64,000 nucleotides of DNA from positions 184,648-248,647 of the forward strand of contig BOLD01000003.1 in assembly GCA_016861345.1 (NCBI GenBank), given 5' to 3'. Below the pieces are notes generated by a model that did not search any database, had not been told where the DNA came from, and saw only the letters and a program-made list of their open reading frames with translations. Both the position numbers and the translations under genes were made by a program. The first letter of the stretch is position 1. Every line of letters starts with the position of its first letter. Below, piece by piece: positions 8,916 to 19,865 of the stretch. This stretch comes from Oligoflexia bacterium (GTDB taxonomy: Bacteria > Bdellovibrionota > Bdellovibrionia > Bdellovibrionales > Bdellovibrionaceae).

Positions 8916-11900
8916 TTAAAGATCATCCTTTAGAGCAGATTGAGAGAATTCTGAATCCTTGAGCCCTTGATTGACTTTTTGGTGAGACAAAATAAGGTCA
9001 GTGCCTCTTTTATTGAGATGATTACGGATTTGAATTTCCTTTGGACGCCAGATGGCTCCATGTTGACTATAGCCTTTAAAAAGAACAGTTTTTTTTAATT
9101 GATTCTGGGAAAAGTATTCAATCTTCTGTGGTAAAAATTGATTCGAAATTGTGAGAATCGCCTTAGTAAATTGAGCTCCCTTTGCGGGGCTGACCTCTAT
9201 TTGGAATTGGTCCGGCTTCGTGCTGGAAAGCAATTTGGCTTTTGCCCCTTTCAGTATTTCCGAATTCATATCTGCGGCAGAGAGTTCGGATCCAAGGACG
9301 CCAGATTGGGTCTGAGATCCAACAACACGTCGAACTTGCTTTGACTGAGGAAGGTAGATCCAGTGTTTTTCCGAACCATTTTCGATTAGAGAAAGTAAGC
9401 CCATGCCTTTTACATCTGCTGGTTTCATGATTTTGACAAGGGTTGAGGCCTTATCGCCTTGTTGGCGTGCTTTCAATAGAAGCTCTCGAACTTTTTTATC
9501 ACCGTTGGCTTCGATAATGGTCATTTTGACCTGAGCAAATTCATCACTGGCTTCGATCTGTGTACGAGTCTTGGTTAAGATTTCTTTTGCTGTCAGTTGT
9601 GTCGCTTTTGCGGGGGAGCCTGAGATAAAAATGAAGAAGGCGAGCCAGGCACCAATGGGTCTGAGATTAGAACTGGTTTCAGTGTGAATAGGAAGTATTT
9701 TTGATTTTGAAAGAAGCAGTTGAGGAAAGAATTTCAGTAGAGCTGGAAGAAAAATCATATCTCCAACAAAACCAAGGCAGATTGATAGGACCATAAGTAC
9801 TCCAAATAGTTTATTCACTTGAAATTGGGATATAAGAAAAATACTAAAGCCTGCAAGCATCACAAAGGTTTCAAAAAGGCAGGGATTGCCCTCAAGAGAA
9901 AGTGCGCGGCGCAGAGGCAGAAAATGAAGTTGCTTTGTTTCAACTAAGGACTTTAATCGACTTAAGAAGTAAACAGTATTGTTAAAGGCTAGGCCAAGAG
10001 AAATTGAGAAAATCAGGGCAATGCTGGGCTTGATCGGTGTTTTTGTAATAGCCAATCCCGCAATCATTAAAATGGGGGCTATAGCGTTGGGAATACAGGC
10101 AACAAGAGCCCATCTCAGTGACCGAAAGGTTAGAACAAGGAGAGTCCCGATAAGAATAATGGACTCCCAGAAACCAAAAACTAATTTTCGACTGACTTTT
10201 TGATTGATCTCATGAGCATACACGGCAGCCCCACCTTTTTGTATTTTGACTTCTGGAAAGGTGCTTGTGAGTTGTTGATCAATTTGAGCTTGTGCTAACT
10301 GCAATTGATCTGTTGGTAGATCCTTAAATTTGATAGACAAGCGAATGCGATCTGCAGAGGGATTTATATACTGCCGTGTGGGATCCTCAGGACTCATTGA
10401 GTAAAGAAAAAAAAGTTCAGAAATTGCAGCTTTCTTTTTGGGTAGATTCTGGGGGAGAAATTCAGACGGACTGTATACTCCGCCAATGCTTGGAATTTTT
10501 CTTATCTCAGTTTGCACGTTTCGTAGAGCTTGAATTTTTTCAGGCGTCAACCAAAACTCTTTTCTTGGAGCAATTAAAACCAACTCATATGAGACAGTTC
10601 CGCCCATGTGTTGGTCAAGCCATTGATTGGTACGACTCACAATATCTTGCTTGGGTAGGTCCGAGTATAATTGAGAGTCAAAATTCAGTCGTGGGAAAAA
10701 GAAGGCTGCAACAATTGTCAGCCCTAAAATAGAAAAGAATATAGGGCGATTGTATTTTACAGCAAAGAAATTCCAATAGGCAGGCCGGTCAAACCATTTT
10801 CTCATTTGTGGTGGTTTTTGAAGATAGGTGAAGGCGGTAAAGGCATATAGTAGTATCCATTGAGCCAGAGCCCAAGAGATAACAACAGAGATGGCAATGA
10901 TCCAAGCATATTGCTGAATGATTGGTATTTGGGCCCCCCAAAGAGCAATGAAGCCAATAGAGGTAGTCAGTGTGCCAAGAAGATTTGGTAGAAAAAGTTC
11001 CTTTAAGATAGAGAACGACGAAGCGATTGATGGCCGGGCCTCTGATTTTTTTTGAGTCCATAGATGCAGACTGTGAATGATTAAGCTCATGACAGAGATG
11101 CTATTGATGACAGGCAGTGTGGAGAGTAGAACATTAAGAGGTATGCGGAAGGTACTGAGCCAAGCAAGGTGAAACATGTTAGTGAAGAGTAGAGTGAAAA
11201 CAATTAAGAACAGAGCCGAGGGACTTGAGAAAAGAAACAAAAAGACCAAACAGAAAATGATCACTGAGAGGATGAGAAATATTTTTAATTCTTGGCCGAG
11301 AATGGTGCTCAGACGATTTTGGGCGGCTAAAGCTCCACCTAAAGAGGCTGTGACGTCCTTTGCTTGTAGTTTTTCGCTGATTTGCTCCTGTAGTTTTTCA
11401 AGAGCCAAGGTTTGAGACGAGCTGGGCTCAATGAGTAAAAGAGTTGACTTAAAATCAGCTGTGAGAAGTTGGGGTGAAATAAGAGGGTTGGAAAGGGCCA
11501 GCTCTGGCCATGTCGCAGGGGGACTTTCGTCAAAAGGAGATCCAATCAGAAGGTCATTTTTCTTTTCAATCGCATTTTGAAGCGATTGAAAAGTGAATAC
11601 ATTCTTAACATTTTTCAAATCTTTCAGCTTCTCAGTTTTCGCTTTAAGCCATGAGTACTTTTCTGGGTTTAGCCAACCCTGCTCAGTGTCAGTATGGAGC
11701 ACGTAGACAAGGGATGATTTATCAGAGAGTAAAAAAGTTTTACGAATTTTCTTATCTTCCAACAGAAGGTTGTGGTTCTTAGGTAAAAATTGGTTGAAAG
11801 AATACTCTGTTGTTAAATGAAAAATCTGATAGAATGAAAGTGCAAGGCCAATGAGAAAGAGACATGTGCTGACGATGAAAAATGGATATAGAAAACGACG

Positions 11901-11984
11901 AGAATCAAAAAAAGCCTTCAGTCTCTCTCTGCGAGAGCCGATAGGACCTTGGTCTGAGAAGAATTTAGAGAGGTTAATGCCCAT
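8916..11984 (-). CDS. RND/MMPL-family exporter fused to a LolA-like lipoprotein-sorting domain
   Basis: About 1022 residues. The first roughly 780 form an RND-superfamily (MMPL-type) transporter: a first transmembrane helix, a large periplasmic loop, a helix bundle, a second periplasmic loop (around LNFDSQLYSDLP) and a second bundle. The C-terminal roughly 230 residues match the outer-membrane lipoprotein-sorting protein (LolA fold) family: LTAKEILTKTRTQIEASDEF, VKIMKPADVKGMGLL, HWIYLPQSKQVRRV. The junction contains a hydrophobic stretch ending in SPAKA, which resembles a signal peptide and would put the LolA-like part in the periplasm. These are usually two separate genes. ATG 11984 is preferred over TTG 12014. 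Confidence 0.85.
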   Translation of the reverse strand: MGINLSKFFSDQGPIGSRRERLKAFFDSRRFLYPFFIVSTCLFLIGLALSFYQIFHLTTEYSFNQFLPKNHNLLLEDKKIRKTFLLSDKSSLVYVLHTDTEQGWLNPEKYSWLKAKTEKLKDLKNVKNVFTFQSLQNAIEKKNDLLIGSPFDESPPATWPELALSNPLISPQLLTADFKSTLLLIEPSSSQTLALEKLQEQISEKLQAKDVTASLGGALAAQNRLSTILGQELKIFLILSVIIFCLVFLFLFSSPSALFLIVFTLLFTNMFHLAWLSTFRIPLNVLLSTLPVINSISVMSLIIHSLHLWTQKKSEARPSIASSFSILKELFLPNLLGTLTTSIGFIALWGAQIPIIQQYAWIIAISVVISWALAQWILLYAFTAFTYLQKPPQMRKWFDRPAYWNFFAVKYNRPIFFSILGLTIVAAFFFPRLNFDSQLYSDLPKQDIVSRTNQWLDQHMGGTVSYELVLIAPRKEFWLTPEKIQALRNVQTEIRKIPSIGGVYSPSEFLPQNLPKKKAAISELFFLYSMSPEDPTRQYINPSADRIRLSIKFKDLPTDQLQLAQAQIDQQLTSTFPEVKIQKGGAAVYAHEINQKVSRKLVFGFWESIILIGTLLVLTFRSLRWALVACIPNAIAPILMIAGLAITKTPIKPSIALIFSISLGLAFNNTVYFLSRLKSLVETKQLHFLPLRRALSLEGNPCLFETFVMLAGFSIFLISQFQVNKLFGVLMVLSICLGFVGDMIFLPALLKFFPQLLLSKSKILPIHTETSSNLRPIGAWLAFFIFISGSPAKATQLTAKEILTKTRTQIEASDEFAQVKMTIIEANGDKKVRELLLKARQQGDKASTLVKIMKPADVKGMGLLSLIENGSEKHWIYLPQSKQVRRVVGSQTQSGVLGSELSAADMNSEILKGAKAKLLSSTKPDQFQIEVSPAKGAQFTKAILTISNQFLPQKIEYFSQNQLKKTVLFKGYSQHGAIWRPKEIQIRNHLNKRGTDLILSHQKVNQGLKDSEFSQSALKDDL

Positions 11985-13434
11985 GTCTTTCAGGATAATA
12001 TCAGAAAAAAACAAAGTGAACTTAATAAAATTACTCTCTCAAAAACCAGCCTCAATATTTATAGTCATGCTTCTTGTGTTATTCACGCAGGTTGGCCAAA
12101 CCCAGTCTCCTGGCTATTTTGCAGTTAGTCTTCCATGGGTGGGACTTCAGTCCGAAGTGCAGGGGGTAATTGGAAAAGAATCAGAAAGACGGCTACCTAT
12201 TCAGATACCGGGTCAAGTTATCTCAGTGCAGGGACTCGATTTTCAGCTGGGCGAGGTTCGAGCTCTAGTCAGTGGAGCACCTACCGATGTTCTTGTTAAT
12301 CAAACTGGGGTGCGTCTTCGTGGCGAATCCCTGGAGATGACAGCTCAGGTCATGGGAATCTTTATTGACCAAATTATTGAGAGAATAATCAATGGTCATC
12401 GAGTACGTATTCGTGTCCAGGCTCAATGTGAACCATTTCAGGTTCAGTTTCGTCAGGGAAATTTGAATATGACCTACGCCTGGAAGGATACAGAAGAGGG
12501 GCTTCGCATTCAGTCAGAACTTTTTCAAGTTGTCATTCCACAAGAAATGGTCACAGTTGGTGAGCTTAAATGTCAGGGTCTTGAGGGGTTAGGTGCAGAA
12601 ATTCAAGCCGCTATTTATTTTGCAGTTAAGAATCCAGAGAGACTTCAAAATATGGCGAAATTTGCTCTCGAAAAGAGAATGAATGATTTCATTTCGGAAA
12701 AGTGGAAACTTCTTCAGTTGGGCACTCAGTACCGAGTTCAAAAGTATGGAATTCTCTTTTTCCGAAACTTTGATTTTCCTGCAGAATTTGACTCGGAGAT
12801 TTTAAGATATCAAATAGACGAGAAGGATGTTGAGCCTCGTGTTGTGATGACTGAGAAAAACCTCAATCACATCATCCTGCAAAGAATTCAGCAATTTTCG
12901 AAGCAAAAAGTTAGTTTGAATGAAGTTTCCGCATTTCAAAGAATTTTGAGATCAAGATTTCTTCAATTCTTTCTTTGGCCAGATTTATTAAATTTTTCAA
13001 AATCAGCCCGATTTGAAATAGAGTCTTCAGCACTGCAAAACCTCACTCTTCACAAGACGGCTGGAGGCTATGATGTCGGAGGAATTGTTCTTTCAACAGT
13101 CAGAGGAGAGCGGCGAAAAGTCCTTCGCGATTATCTTAAACTTTCAAGTCGAATCCGAGCCTCTGTGGACTCTCAGATTTCTGGGGGGCGACTTGTGCTG
13201 AATGTTCATGATGTTCAGTCTGAAATGAGTTGGAAGTTTGCTTCCGATTATGAAGAAGAATTTAGTCCTTCGACCCATATTAGCTCAACAATACGAAATA
13301 AAATAAACGAATCTATAATGACTGATCGTCAGTTCACCGTTGGATTACCTGTAACAGAGGTGGGTGGGCGTCAGTGGAAGATGAAATCAATGTTCCATCG
13401 TGATCAGTTCGTTGAAATCCTCTTAGAAGATTAA
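11983..13434 (+). CDS. Exported protein of unknown function
   Basis: About 483 residues, not recognised. The N terminus carries one long hydrophobic segment (SIFIVMLLVLFTQVG), which may be a signal peptide or anchor, followed by a soluble, mostly beta/alpha-mixed body. The ATG at 11983 has an AGAGAGG Shine-Dalgarno at a good distance; GTG 12016 is an alternative. The ATG overlaps the ATG of the divergent exporter in one CATG, which is unusual. The 3' end overlaps the convergent small secreted gene by 12 bases. It could work with the neighbouring exporter operon, but nothing in the sequence proves that. Confidence 0.7.
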   Translation: MSFRIISEKNKVNLIKLLSQKPASIFIVMLLVLFTQVGQTQSPGYFAVSLPWVGLQSEVQGVIGKESERRLPIQIPGQVISVQGLDFQLGEVRALVSGAPTDVLVNQTGVRLRGESLEMTAQVMGIFIDQIIERIINGHRVRIRVQAQCEPFQVQFRQGNLNMTYAWKDTEEGLRIQSELFQVVIPQEMVTVGELKCQGLEGLGAEIQAAIYFAVKNPERLQNMAKFALEKRMNDFISEKWKLLQLGTQYRVQKYGILFFRNFDFPAEFDSEILRYQIDEKDVEPRVVMTEKNLNHIILQRIQQFSKQKVSLNEVSAFQRILRSRFLQFFLWPDLLNFSKSARFEIESSALQNLTLHKTAGGYDVGGIVLSTVRGERRKVLRDYLKLSSRIRASVDSQISGGRLVLNVHDVQSEMSWKFASDYEEEFSPSTHISSTIRNKINESIMTDRQFTVGLPVTEVGGRQWKMKSMFHRDQFVEILLED

Positions 13435-13800
13435 GGTTGGGACCTCTTTGCAGACCCAGTTTTCTGATCGGAGATTAAGTTGTGGAGCTTGGATGTGTGC
13501 AGCTCGGTGATTGTATCCATCTTGGCCGAGCATTCTTAATGATATATCTCGACTTGCTAAGACTGTCAGGTTAACTCGATCAGAGATGAGTTGAACGTCA
13601 TATGTTCCAACAATTTGCTGATTCGACTGGCGAATGACTTGAATTTTCCATACTCGTGACCGACTCGGTAGGACCTGTGCAGCGTACTCTTGGGGCTCCA
13701 GAACAGTAGGTATGCAAGAGTAGGGCAGATTGTGCTCAGCTGCGAAAGCAGGTTGAATGAACATGAGAAGACTCATCAGTTGAATAGTCATTTCGAGCAT
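13423..13800 (-). CDS. Small secreted protein of unknown function
   Basis: About 125 residues with a signal peptide ending near PAFAAEH and two cysteines in the mature part (YSCIP and WVCKE). ATG 13800 was chosen because AGGGGGCC lies directly upstream and a perfect hairpin (13811-13839) covers the longer alternative start at 13836. No family recognised. Probably periplasmic or secreted. Confidence 0.65.
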   Translation of the reverse strand: MLEMTIQLMSLLMFIQPAFAAEHNLPYSCIPTVLEPQEYAAQVLPSRSRVWKIQVIRQSNQQIVGTYDVQLISDRVNLTVLASRDISLRMLGQDGYNHRAAHIQAPQLNLRSENWVCKEVPTLIF

Positions 13801-13810
13801 AAGGCCCCCT

Positions 13811-13839
13811 GTTATGATCAAAATAGACTTGATCATAAC
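13811..13839 (-). promoter_or_regulatory. Perfect 11-bp inverted repeat before a small secreted gene
   Basis: GTTATGATCAA and TTGATCATAAC are perfect complements separated by 7 bases. On the minus strand the hairpin sits between the upstream amidase gene and the Shine-Dalgarno of the 13800 gene. With no T-tract it is more likely an operator or an RNA stem than an intrinsic terminator. Confidence 0.5.
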
Positions 13840-13849
13840 AAGAGAGGTG

Positions 13850-15313
13850 TCAACGCTTAAAAAACTTCACAAAGCGTGATTCATCAGGCCTAATTGTGCT
13901 GCTGTCCCCGCCCTGTACTGGATTCGCTCTCTGCCACTCTTTAAAGTAGGCATCTCTTTCCAGGTCTTCAGTTTTTAATTCTTCTAAAGCGGCCAGCATT
14001 TGTGGATAGGTCATAGGGTAACCAGTTTGTTGCTTATATTGATCATAAGATTCAATTAAGGCATCAAGCATTGCTGATCCGGCAGCATCCATCATCATCA
14101 TTGTTCGAAGTGTGCTTTTGGTTATATTTTTTGCAATCGAATTCTTCAGAAGACTACCGAACAAAGGCATGTGTCTTAAGAAGATCACCATTCTAGCTTT
14201 TAGTGTAGATTGAGAGACATCGAGACGATAGCCATCTTTTTCGAGCCACTTGTAAACTGAAGCCATAACGGCATCTTTGCGGTGAGTTTTGTAGGCTTGT
14301 CCGAGATCTCGCCACTCGGCAACAAGTTCTAGCTTTGAATCAAGTTCGACGTCAGAAGGTGAGAAGGTCTCATTTGCTTTTACTCCGATACCATCGAGAA
14401 AGCTGCGATTTGTTTTCTGGTGGAAAGAAGTTTGGTGCCTGTCTCCAAGTAAGAATGATCCATTCGAGGCGTTATTGTAAGCCATGAAGGGGACTTCAGA
14501 ACAGAAGAGTTTTTCTTCTTCATTCATATCCATGGCAAAGTCATAGAGAATTCGAGAGTTTTTATCTAGACCTGCTTTCGCTCGTTTATAGGCGATTTCT
14601 CCGGCCCGTTCTGCCAAGGCTTTATCTTTGGGGCGATACACGATTGAGCGAACCTTTCCATCTCTCATATATTTTTCTTCAATGGGGGCTACATCAGTTC
14701 CAATTTCAAGGTGGGCTTCAATGGCATAGGTCTTATTTGTTTTCTTATCCACATAGACCATGGCTGCGTGAGAGAAAAGTCCCTCTTGATCTCCGATTCG
14801 TGCAATCGCCGCGCTGACGACTGCATTTCCGCGACTAATCAGAATGTCCCCAGATTGCAATTTAAATTCTTTAAAATCGGGATTGACGAGAAGATAGGGC
14901 TCAGAGCCAGAAAGAACATCTGTCTCTGTATTCAGCTCTCCGATTTGAGCGACGTATTCTTCAAGCATACGGCTGGCGTTAATTTTCCTTCGGACTTGAT
15001 TCACACATTCTTTTTCAACTGGGTTTTGAGACTCCATGGCTTTGAATTTTTTTTGCAGATCGAGGCGAGATATGAACGATTCTTTGATAATCTGAGCGGC
15101 CTCGTCTTTGACTCGGCTAAGATCCATGTCTTTGGGCCCAAGGACTTCGACCTGGTCGTTGATTTCTTTGAGATAAGTAGCGCAGTTGGACGAATTCAGT
15201 TGCGATTGGATAAAGGTATGATCCTTTTTAACCAGATCCATCATATTAATGTTAGCCTGAGACCAGGCCGTGGAAGAAATTAACAATATTGAAAGTGTCG
15301 CTAGTTTTTTCAT
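13850..15313 (-). CDS. Secreted YiiX-like permuted papain-fold (NlpC/P60-type) amidase
   Basis: 487 residues starting at ATG 15313, which follows GAGGGATTG and begins a signal peptide (cleavage near AWSQAN). A helical region (about 20-165) precedes a domain that resembles YiiX/YebB permuted papain-like enzymes: GDILISRGNAVVSAAIARIG, FSHAAMVYVD (the catalytic-type His) and KLFCSEVPFMAY (the catalytic-type Cys followed by SE, as in the family). Such enzymes cleave amide or ester bonds in envelope or lipid substrates. Both catalytic-type residues are visible; the substrate is unknown. A helical C-terminal domain follows. Confidence 0.8.
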   Translation of the reverse strand: MKKLATLSILLISSTAWSQANINMMDLVKKDHTFIQSQLNSSNCATYLKEINDQVEVLGPKDMDLSRVKDEAAQIIKESFISRLDLQKKFKAMESQNPVEKECVNQVRRKINASRMLEEYVAQIGELNTETDVLSGSEPYLLVNPDFKEFKLQSGDILISRGNAVVSAAIARIGDQEGLFSHAAMVYVDKKTNKTYAIEAHLEIGTDVAPIEEKYMRDGKVRSIVYRPKDKALAERAGEIAYKRAKAGLDKNSRILYDFAMDMNEEEKLFCSEVPFMAYNNASNGSFLLGDRHQTSFHQKTNRSFLDGIGVKANETFSPSDVELDSKLELVAEWRDLGQAYKTHRKDAVMASVYKWLEKDGYRLDVSQSTLKARMVIFLRHMPLFGSLLKNSIAKNITKSTLRTMMMMDAAGSAMLDALIESYDQYKQQTGYPMTYPQMLAALEELKTEDLERDAYFKEWQRANPVQGGDSSTIRPDESRFVKFFKR

Positions 15314-15514
15314 ATCAATCCCTCGGGGGTTATAATCCGTATCAGAATGATTCATGAAGTATGCCGATAGTTGATGCGACAAGGTTTGTTTATATTTGAT
15401 TTCGCATATGTTGGGTGTCAAATAAATAGATAGAGGGCTCAAGAATGTATCTGGAGTGGGATGCGTTAATCTATGTTGGTTTAATACTTCTTTGCCAGGA
15501 GAGCATAGTCCAGA

Positions 15515-17419
15515 CTAAGAGAGCTCCAAGCTATACACTTGATCGTTATCTCTTTTGCTTCTAAAAAGATTTTTCATTTTGGATTCGTAGATTTTGCCAT
15601 ACTTATTCCAAAGGTTTTCGATTTCATCGGCGTTGAGAGTTTCTTTTTGCAGTAGGTCTCTAACGCTGATTTCAATGAATTCTTTATTTTCGTTGAGAAC
15701 TCTTTCTGATGTCAGTCGGCCGGTTTCGAGTATGGACTTTACCTCTAGATCAATTTTCTCACCTGTCTTATCACTCCAATTTTTTGTTTGGCCTCCGTAA
15801 TAGTCAGGAATTTGTAAAAAACGAGGAGAGATATTTTCTTCGCTCACTAAGCCAAGAGATTCACTCATTCCATATTGAGTCACCATGGCCCGGGCAATAT
15901 TTGTGGCCTTCACTAAGTCATCACCAGCTCCAGTAGAGAGATCGCCACAGAAGAGTTGTTCGGAAACTCGCCCGCTTAAAAGCATGGCGATTTTATTATT
16001 TAATTCAGATCTGGTCATCAGATACCGGTCCTCAACTGGTCGTTGCAGAGTATATCCCAAAGCTCCAATGCCCCTGGGGATAATACTGACTTTTTGAATG
16101 AGATCCTGACATTGAAGAGCAAGTGCGACTGTGGCATGGCCCATTTCATGAAAGGCGACCCGTCTTTTTTCCTCTGGATTCATCAGACGTTGTTTTCGTT
16201 CAAGACCAGCCACAATTCTTTCTATGGCCAAAGTAAAGTCATTCAGATCAACATCTTCAGCCTTTCTTCTTGTTGCAATCAGAGCAGCCTCATTCACAAG
16301 GTTGGCTAAGTCCGCACCAGTAAATCCAGGTGTCATTGAAGCGATATCAGACAAGTTGATATCTTTTTTCAATTTAACGTTTTTTGCATGAATATTTAAA
16401 ATTTGAAGTCGCCCTCTTTGATCTGGCTTATCAAGTAAAATTTGTCGATCAAATCGACCGGATCTCAACAGTGCCGGATCTAAAATCTCAGGGCGATTCG
16501 TGGCGGCCAATAGAATAACTCCAGATTTAGAGTCAAAGCCATCAAGTTCGGCTAATAGTTGATTGAGAGTTTGTTCTTTTTCATCGTGCCCACCACTTGA
16601 GAGGTGGCCAAAGGCCCTGGATTTTCCCAGGGCATCCAGTTCATCAATAAAGATAATACAAGGTGATTGACTGCGAGCTTGGTTGAAAAGGTCTCTGACC
16701 CTGGCAGCGCCCATACCCACAAAGAGCTCTACAAACTCAGACCCGTTAATTGAAAAAAATGGGACGTTTGCTTCACCTGCAACGGCTCTGGCCATCAATG
16801 TTTTTCCTGTGCCTGGCGGTCCGACTAAGAGAACTCCCTTGGGCACATGCCCTCCTAAGCGGGAATACTTGTCTGGATCTTTAAGGAAATTCACGATTTC
16901 AATCAGTTCGTCTTTCGCTTCGTCACATCCAGCAACGTCAGAAAAACTCGTTTTAATATCTTTTTCAGCATAGATTTTGGCTTTTGATTTATTTAACGAA
17001 AGTAGACGTCCGCCTTGAGCGTTCATCATGTATCTGAAAAATAAAAACATAAGTAGGAGCGGAAAAATCCAAACGAAAAAAGTATTCCAAAAAGTATTTT
17101 GAGGAACTCCACTAAAGCGGATTTTCTTTTCTTTCAGCAAAGGTATCAGGTCATCATCTGCGACACTAAAGGTAATGATACCTTGTGTGCGATCTTTAAG
17201 GGTGGCACTGATTTGCTCAGCGCTGATGGTGACCTCGCTGATTTTATCCTGATCAATGAGGGATAAGAACTCTGCATAAGACACTCGCTGTTGCAGCGAT
17301 GATGAATAAATGTTCATGAGCAGAAGAGTAAGAAGGGGCATAAGGATCCACAAAAGACCAACAGCAAAATTTGGAGCCCTGCCTGATTTGTCTTCGCCAT
17401 CTTTTTGTGGTTTGGCCAT
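15515..17419 (-). CDS. ftsH: ATP-dependent zinc metalloprotease FtsH
   Basis: 634-residue membrane AAA+ protease that degrades damaged membrane proteins and short-lived regulators. Two transmembrane helices flank a small periplasmic domain (about 20-135). The AAA module has Walker A GPPGTGKT (about 200), Walker [12 protein letters not shown] and the second-region-of-homology arginines (LLRSGRFDR). The M41 protease domain has zinc motif HEMGH (about 420-424). All catalytic motifs are intact. No clear Shine-Dalgarno precedes the ATG. The sequence differs from the most conserved FtsH in places ([20 protein letters not shown]), so it could be a second paralogue in the genome. Confidence 0.95.
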   Translation of the reverse strand: MAKPQKDGEDKSGRAPNFAVGLLWILMPLLTLLLMNIYSSSLQQRVSYAEFLSLIDQDKISEVTISAEQISATLKDRTQGIITFSVADDDLIPLLKEKKIRFSGVPQNTFWNTFFVWIFPLLLMFLFFRYMMNAQGGRLLSLNKSKAKIYAEKDIKTSFSDVAGCDEAKDELIEIVNFLKDPDKYSRLGGHVPKGVLLVGPPGTGKTLMARAVAGEANVPFFSINGSEFVELFVGMGAARVRDLFNQARSQSPCIIFIDELDALGKSRAFGHLSSGGHDEKEQTLNQLLAELDGFDSKSGVILLAATNRPEILDPALLRSGRFDRQILLDKPDQRGRLQILNIHAKNVKLKKDINLSDIASMTPGFTGADLANLVNEAALIATRRKAEDVDLNDFTLAIERIVAGLERKQRLMNPEEKRRVAFHEMGHATVALALQCQDLIQKVSIIPRGIGALGYTLQRPVEDRYLMTRSELNNKIAMLLSGRVSEQLFCGDLSTGAGDDLVKATNIARAMVTQYGMSESLGLVSEENISPRFLQIPDYYGGQTKNWSDKTGEKIDLEVKSILETGRLTSERVLNENKEFIEISVRDLLQKETLNADEIENLWNKYGKIYESKMKNLFRSKRDNDQVYSLELS

Positions 17420-17678
17420 AATGTAGATGTTTGTGCAAGATGGGCGCCAGGAAGCGAACTATGAATTGCAATGGAATGGGATTTATTAATGAGACCGATG
17501 GCAACATTGTCATCGATTGAGCCAGAGTGTCTGATGTCTATCGGCACAGGGGCAGGTAATAGCAGAAAGTAAATATGGGATTAAGATTGTCTTTACAGAT
17601 CAATGATACGTCTCCTCTAACGGACACAAATTACAGACAAGATGTGTATAATTTTGTAGACTGTGCGCTGAGGCGAAG

Positions 17679-19415
17679 ATGAAAGAAAAAATAGATAGCG
17701 ATCGTCTTGCGAAGTATTTCCCTTTAGTTGTTTTAGCTATAGGTGTTGCAATCAGTCTTTTTTCTTATAATGAAATTAGAGCACAACGAATTGATCAAAA
17801 CTGGAAAGAATATTTTAGGCGAACAGAAGAGATTGTGAATCGCATTCAAGGCCGTCTCAATGCTTTTGAAGGGATTTTGCTTTCAGCAGCTGGCTTGTTG
17901 GCAGCATCAACTGAGGTAACGCGCGATGAGTTTAAGACATTTGTAAAAACTCTGCGTTTAGACCAAAGTTACCCTGGAGTGCAGGGTGTTGGCTTTTCTC
18001 AGCGTATTTTGCCATCCGAGCTCGAATTCCATCAGAAAAAAATTCGTCAATCGGGCTTTCCACAATACACTATTTCTCCGCCTGGAGTCCGTGATATTTA
18101 CACTTCGATTATATTTCTTGAACCCTTTGAGGGACGTAACTTGCGAGCATTTGGATATGATATGTACAGCGAACCTGTACGTCGTCAAGCTATGGATCGA
18201 GCGATGCGAACTGGACAGTCAGCAATGTCTGGTAAAGTCGTCTTAGTGCAAGAAACGGAGAAAGATATTCAGCCAGGATTTCTGATCTATGTACCTGTGT
18301 ATAAAAATTTGCCAGATGATCCCAGTGAAGAGGATCGAGTCAGGTGTCTGATTGGCTGGAGCTATTCGCCTTTTCGTATGCGTGACTTGATGGCTGGAGT
18401 ATTGGGTCAATACTGGACTCAATCGGAAATGGGTATTGTATTTTCAATTTATGATGGTGAGAATATCAGTGCTGAGGCTCAGCTTCATGAATCTCACTTT
18501 GATCAATCAGATCGTTCGCATGAAAGGCGATTTAAAAGTCAGCAAAAAATCACTTTTTTAGGACGAACATGGACCTTTAATTTTCATGCGGATAGTCAGT
18601 TCTTCACTGGGGGTGATATTGTTAATCGTGAAAAATTAGCCTTAGTCTTTGGAATCTTCATGTCCATTGGTTTAAGTTCAATCATCTGGATTTTAATGAG
18701 TTCTAGGGACCGGGCTGTTAAATATGCTCAAGAAGTTAATCGGAATCTCATTGAAAGCGAAGAGCGCTTTCGAAATATGGCAAATTCCGCCCCAGTCTTA
18801 ATTTGGATATCAGACCCTGAAAATTATATGACTTGGTTCAATAAGGTTTGGCTTGATTTTACAGGGCGTAGAATTTCCCAAGAGCTTAAAGAGGGTTGGC
18901 TTGAGGGGGTTCATCCAGAGGATCGTGAGCTCTGCCGACAGGTACATAGACAGTGTTTTTCCGATCAAAAACCATTCACGATTGAATTTCGACTGAAACG
19001 TCATGATGGAGTTTATAGGTGGGTGCTGGACGCCGGAGTTCCTCGGTTTAGTGAAAAGGGTGAATTCTATGGTTACATTGGTTCATGCCTTGATATAAGC
19101 GAAATGAAAAAGAATATTTCAGATAGAATTCAGGCTGAAAAAAAATTGTCAGAAGCCTTTGAGAAAATCAAAGAGCAAAAAAGACGACTGGATCTCGTGA
19201 TCTGGGGGACAAAGACTGCAACTTGGGATTGGAATATTAAAACAGGCGAGACCACTTTTAATGATCGTTGGGCTGAAATTATTGGCTATCAACTGAGCGA
19301 GCTTGAGCCAGTTGATATCAACACATGGATCAAGTACACACATCCTGACGATCTTGCTGAATCAGGTCGGCAACTGGAAAGACACTTTCGTGGTGAGACA
19401 GATCTGTATTCTTGA
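17679..19415 (+). pseudogene. N-terminal fragment of a broken CHASE/PAS hybrid histidine kinase
   Basis: 578 residues: a transmembrane helix (about 14-30), an extracytoplasmic CHASE domain (about 80-290; YPGVQGVGFSQRI is typical), a second transmembrane helix (about 318-340), one PAS domain with PAC (about 365-475) and the start of a second PAS. The reading frame stops at TGA 19413-19415 in the middle of the second PAS, right where homologues continue with a short residue and then EARMKHKNGHW. That text is found in frame directly after the stop, so a single base change explains it. The fragment could still fold as a sensor without a kinase. Confidence 0.85.
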
Positions 19416-19424
19416 GAGGCCCGT

Positions 19425-19865
19425 ATGAAGCACAAAAATGGACATTGGGTTTGGATTCTTGATCGTGGCCGTGTCTATGCCCATGATAAAGATGGATCGC
19501 CGCTACTCATGGCGGGAACCCATCAAGACATTACAGCTCAAAAAATACATGAACAGGAAATTTTAATTGCCAAGCAGAATGCTGAGGAAGCCACGCAACT
19601 GAAAGACAAGTTTGTCAATCTTGTCTCTCACGATTTAAAAAATCCCTTGGGACTAATCATCAACTATTTGAATTTAGCTCTTAAAAAAATCAGTCCTGTT
19701 GATGAAAGAGATCTATCAACATTATTAAAACGAGCACAGAGTGGTGCGTTTTTGATGAATAGCCTTATTCATGATATTCTTTCCTTAAGTCGCTTCAAAT
19801 CAGGGCGTATTAAACTTGATACAAAATTTTTTTTATTTATCCGAACTCTGCTTGCAGGCGGTTGA
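19425..19865 (+). pseudogene. Middle fragment of the broken histidine kinase (PAS/PAC end and HisKA)
   Basis: In frame with the upstream fragment after TGA 19413. It holds the end of the second PAS/PAC (HKNGHWVWILDRGRV, MAGTHQDITAQK) and the dimerisation/phosphoacceptor domain with FVNLVSHDLKNPLG, where His is the autophosphorylation site. It then runs into a run of eight T (19827-19834) and goes out of frame, ending a few codons later. It has no ribosome-binding site of its own that I can see, so it is listed as part of the pseudogene. Confidence 0.8.

Noticed and set aside
19413..19415. In-frame TGA as selenocysteine
   Set aside because: Nothing suggests a selenoprotein in this kinase family; there is a second lesion downstream, so simple gene decay or sequence error is more likely.
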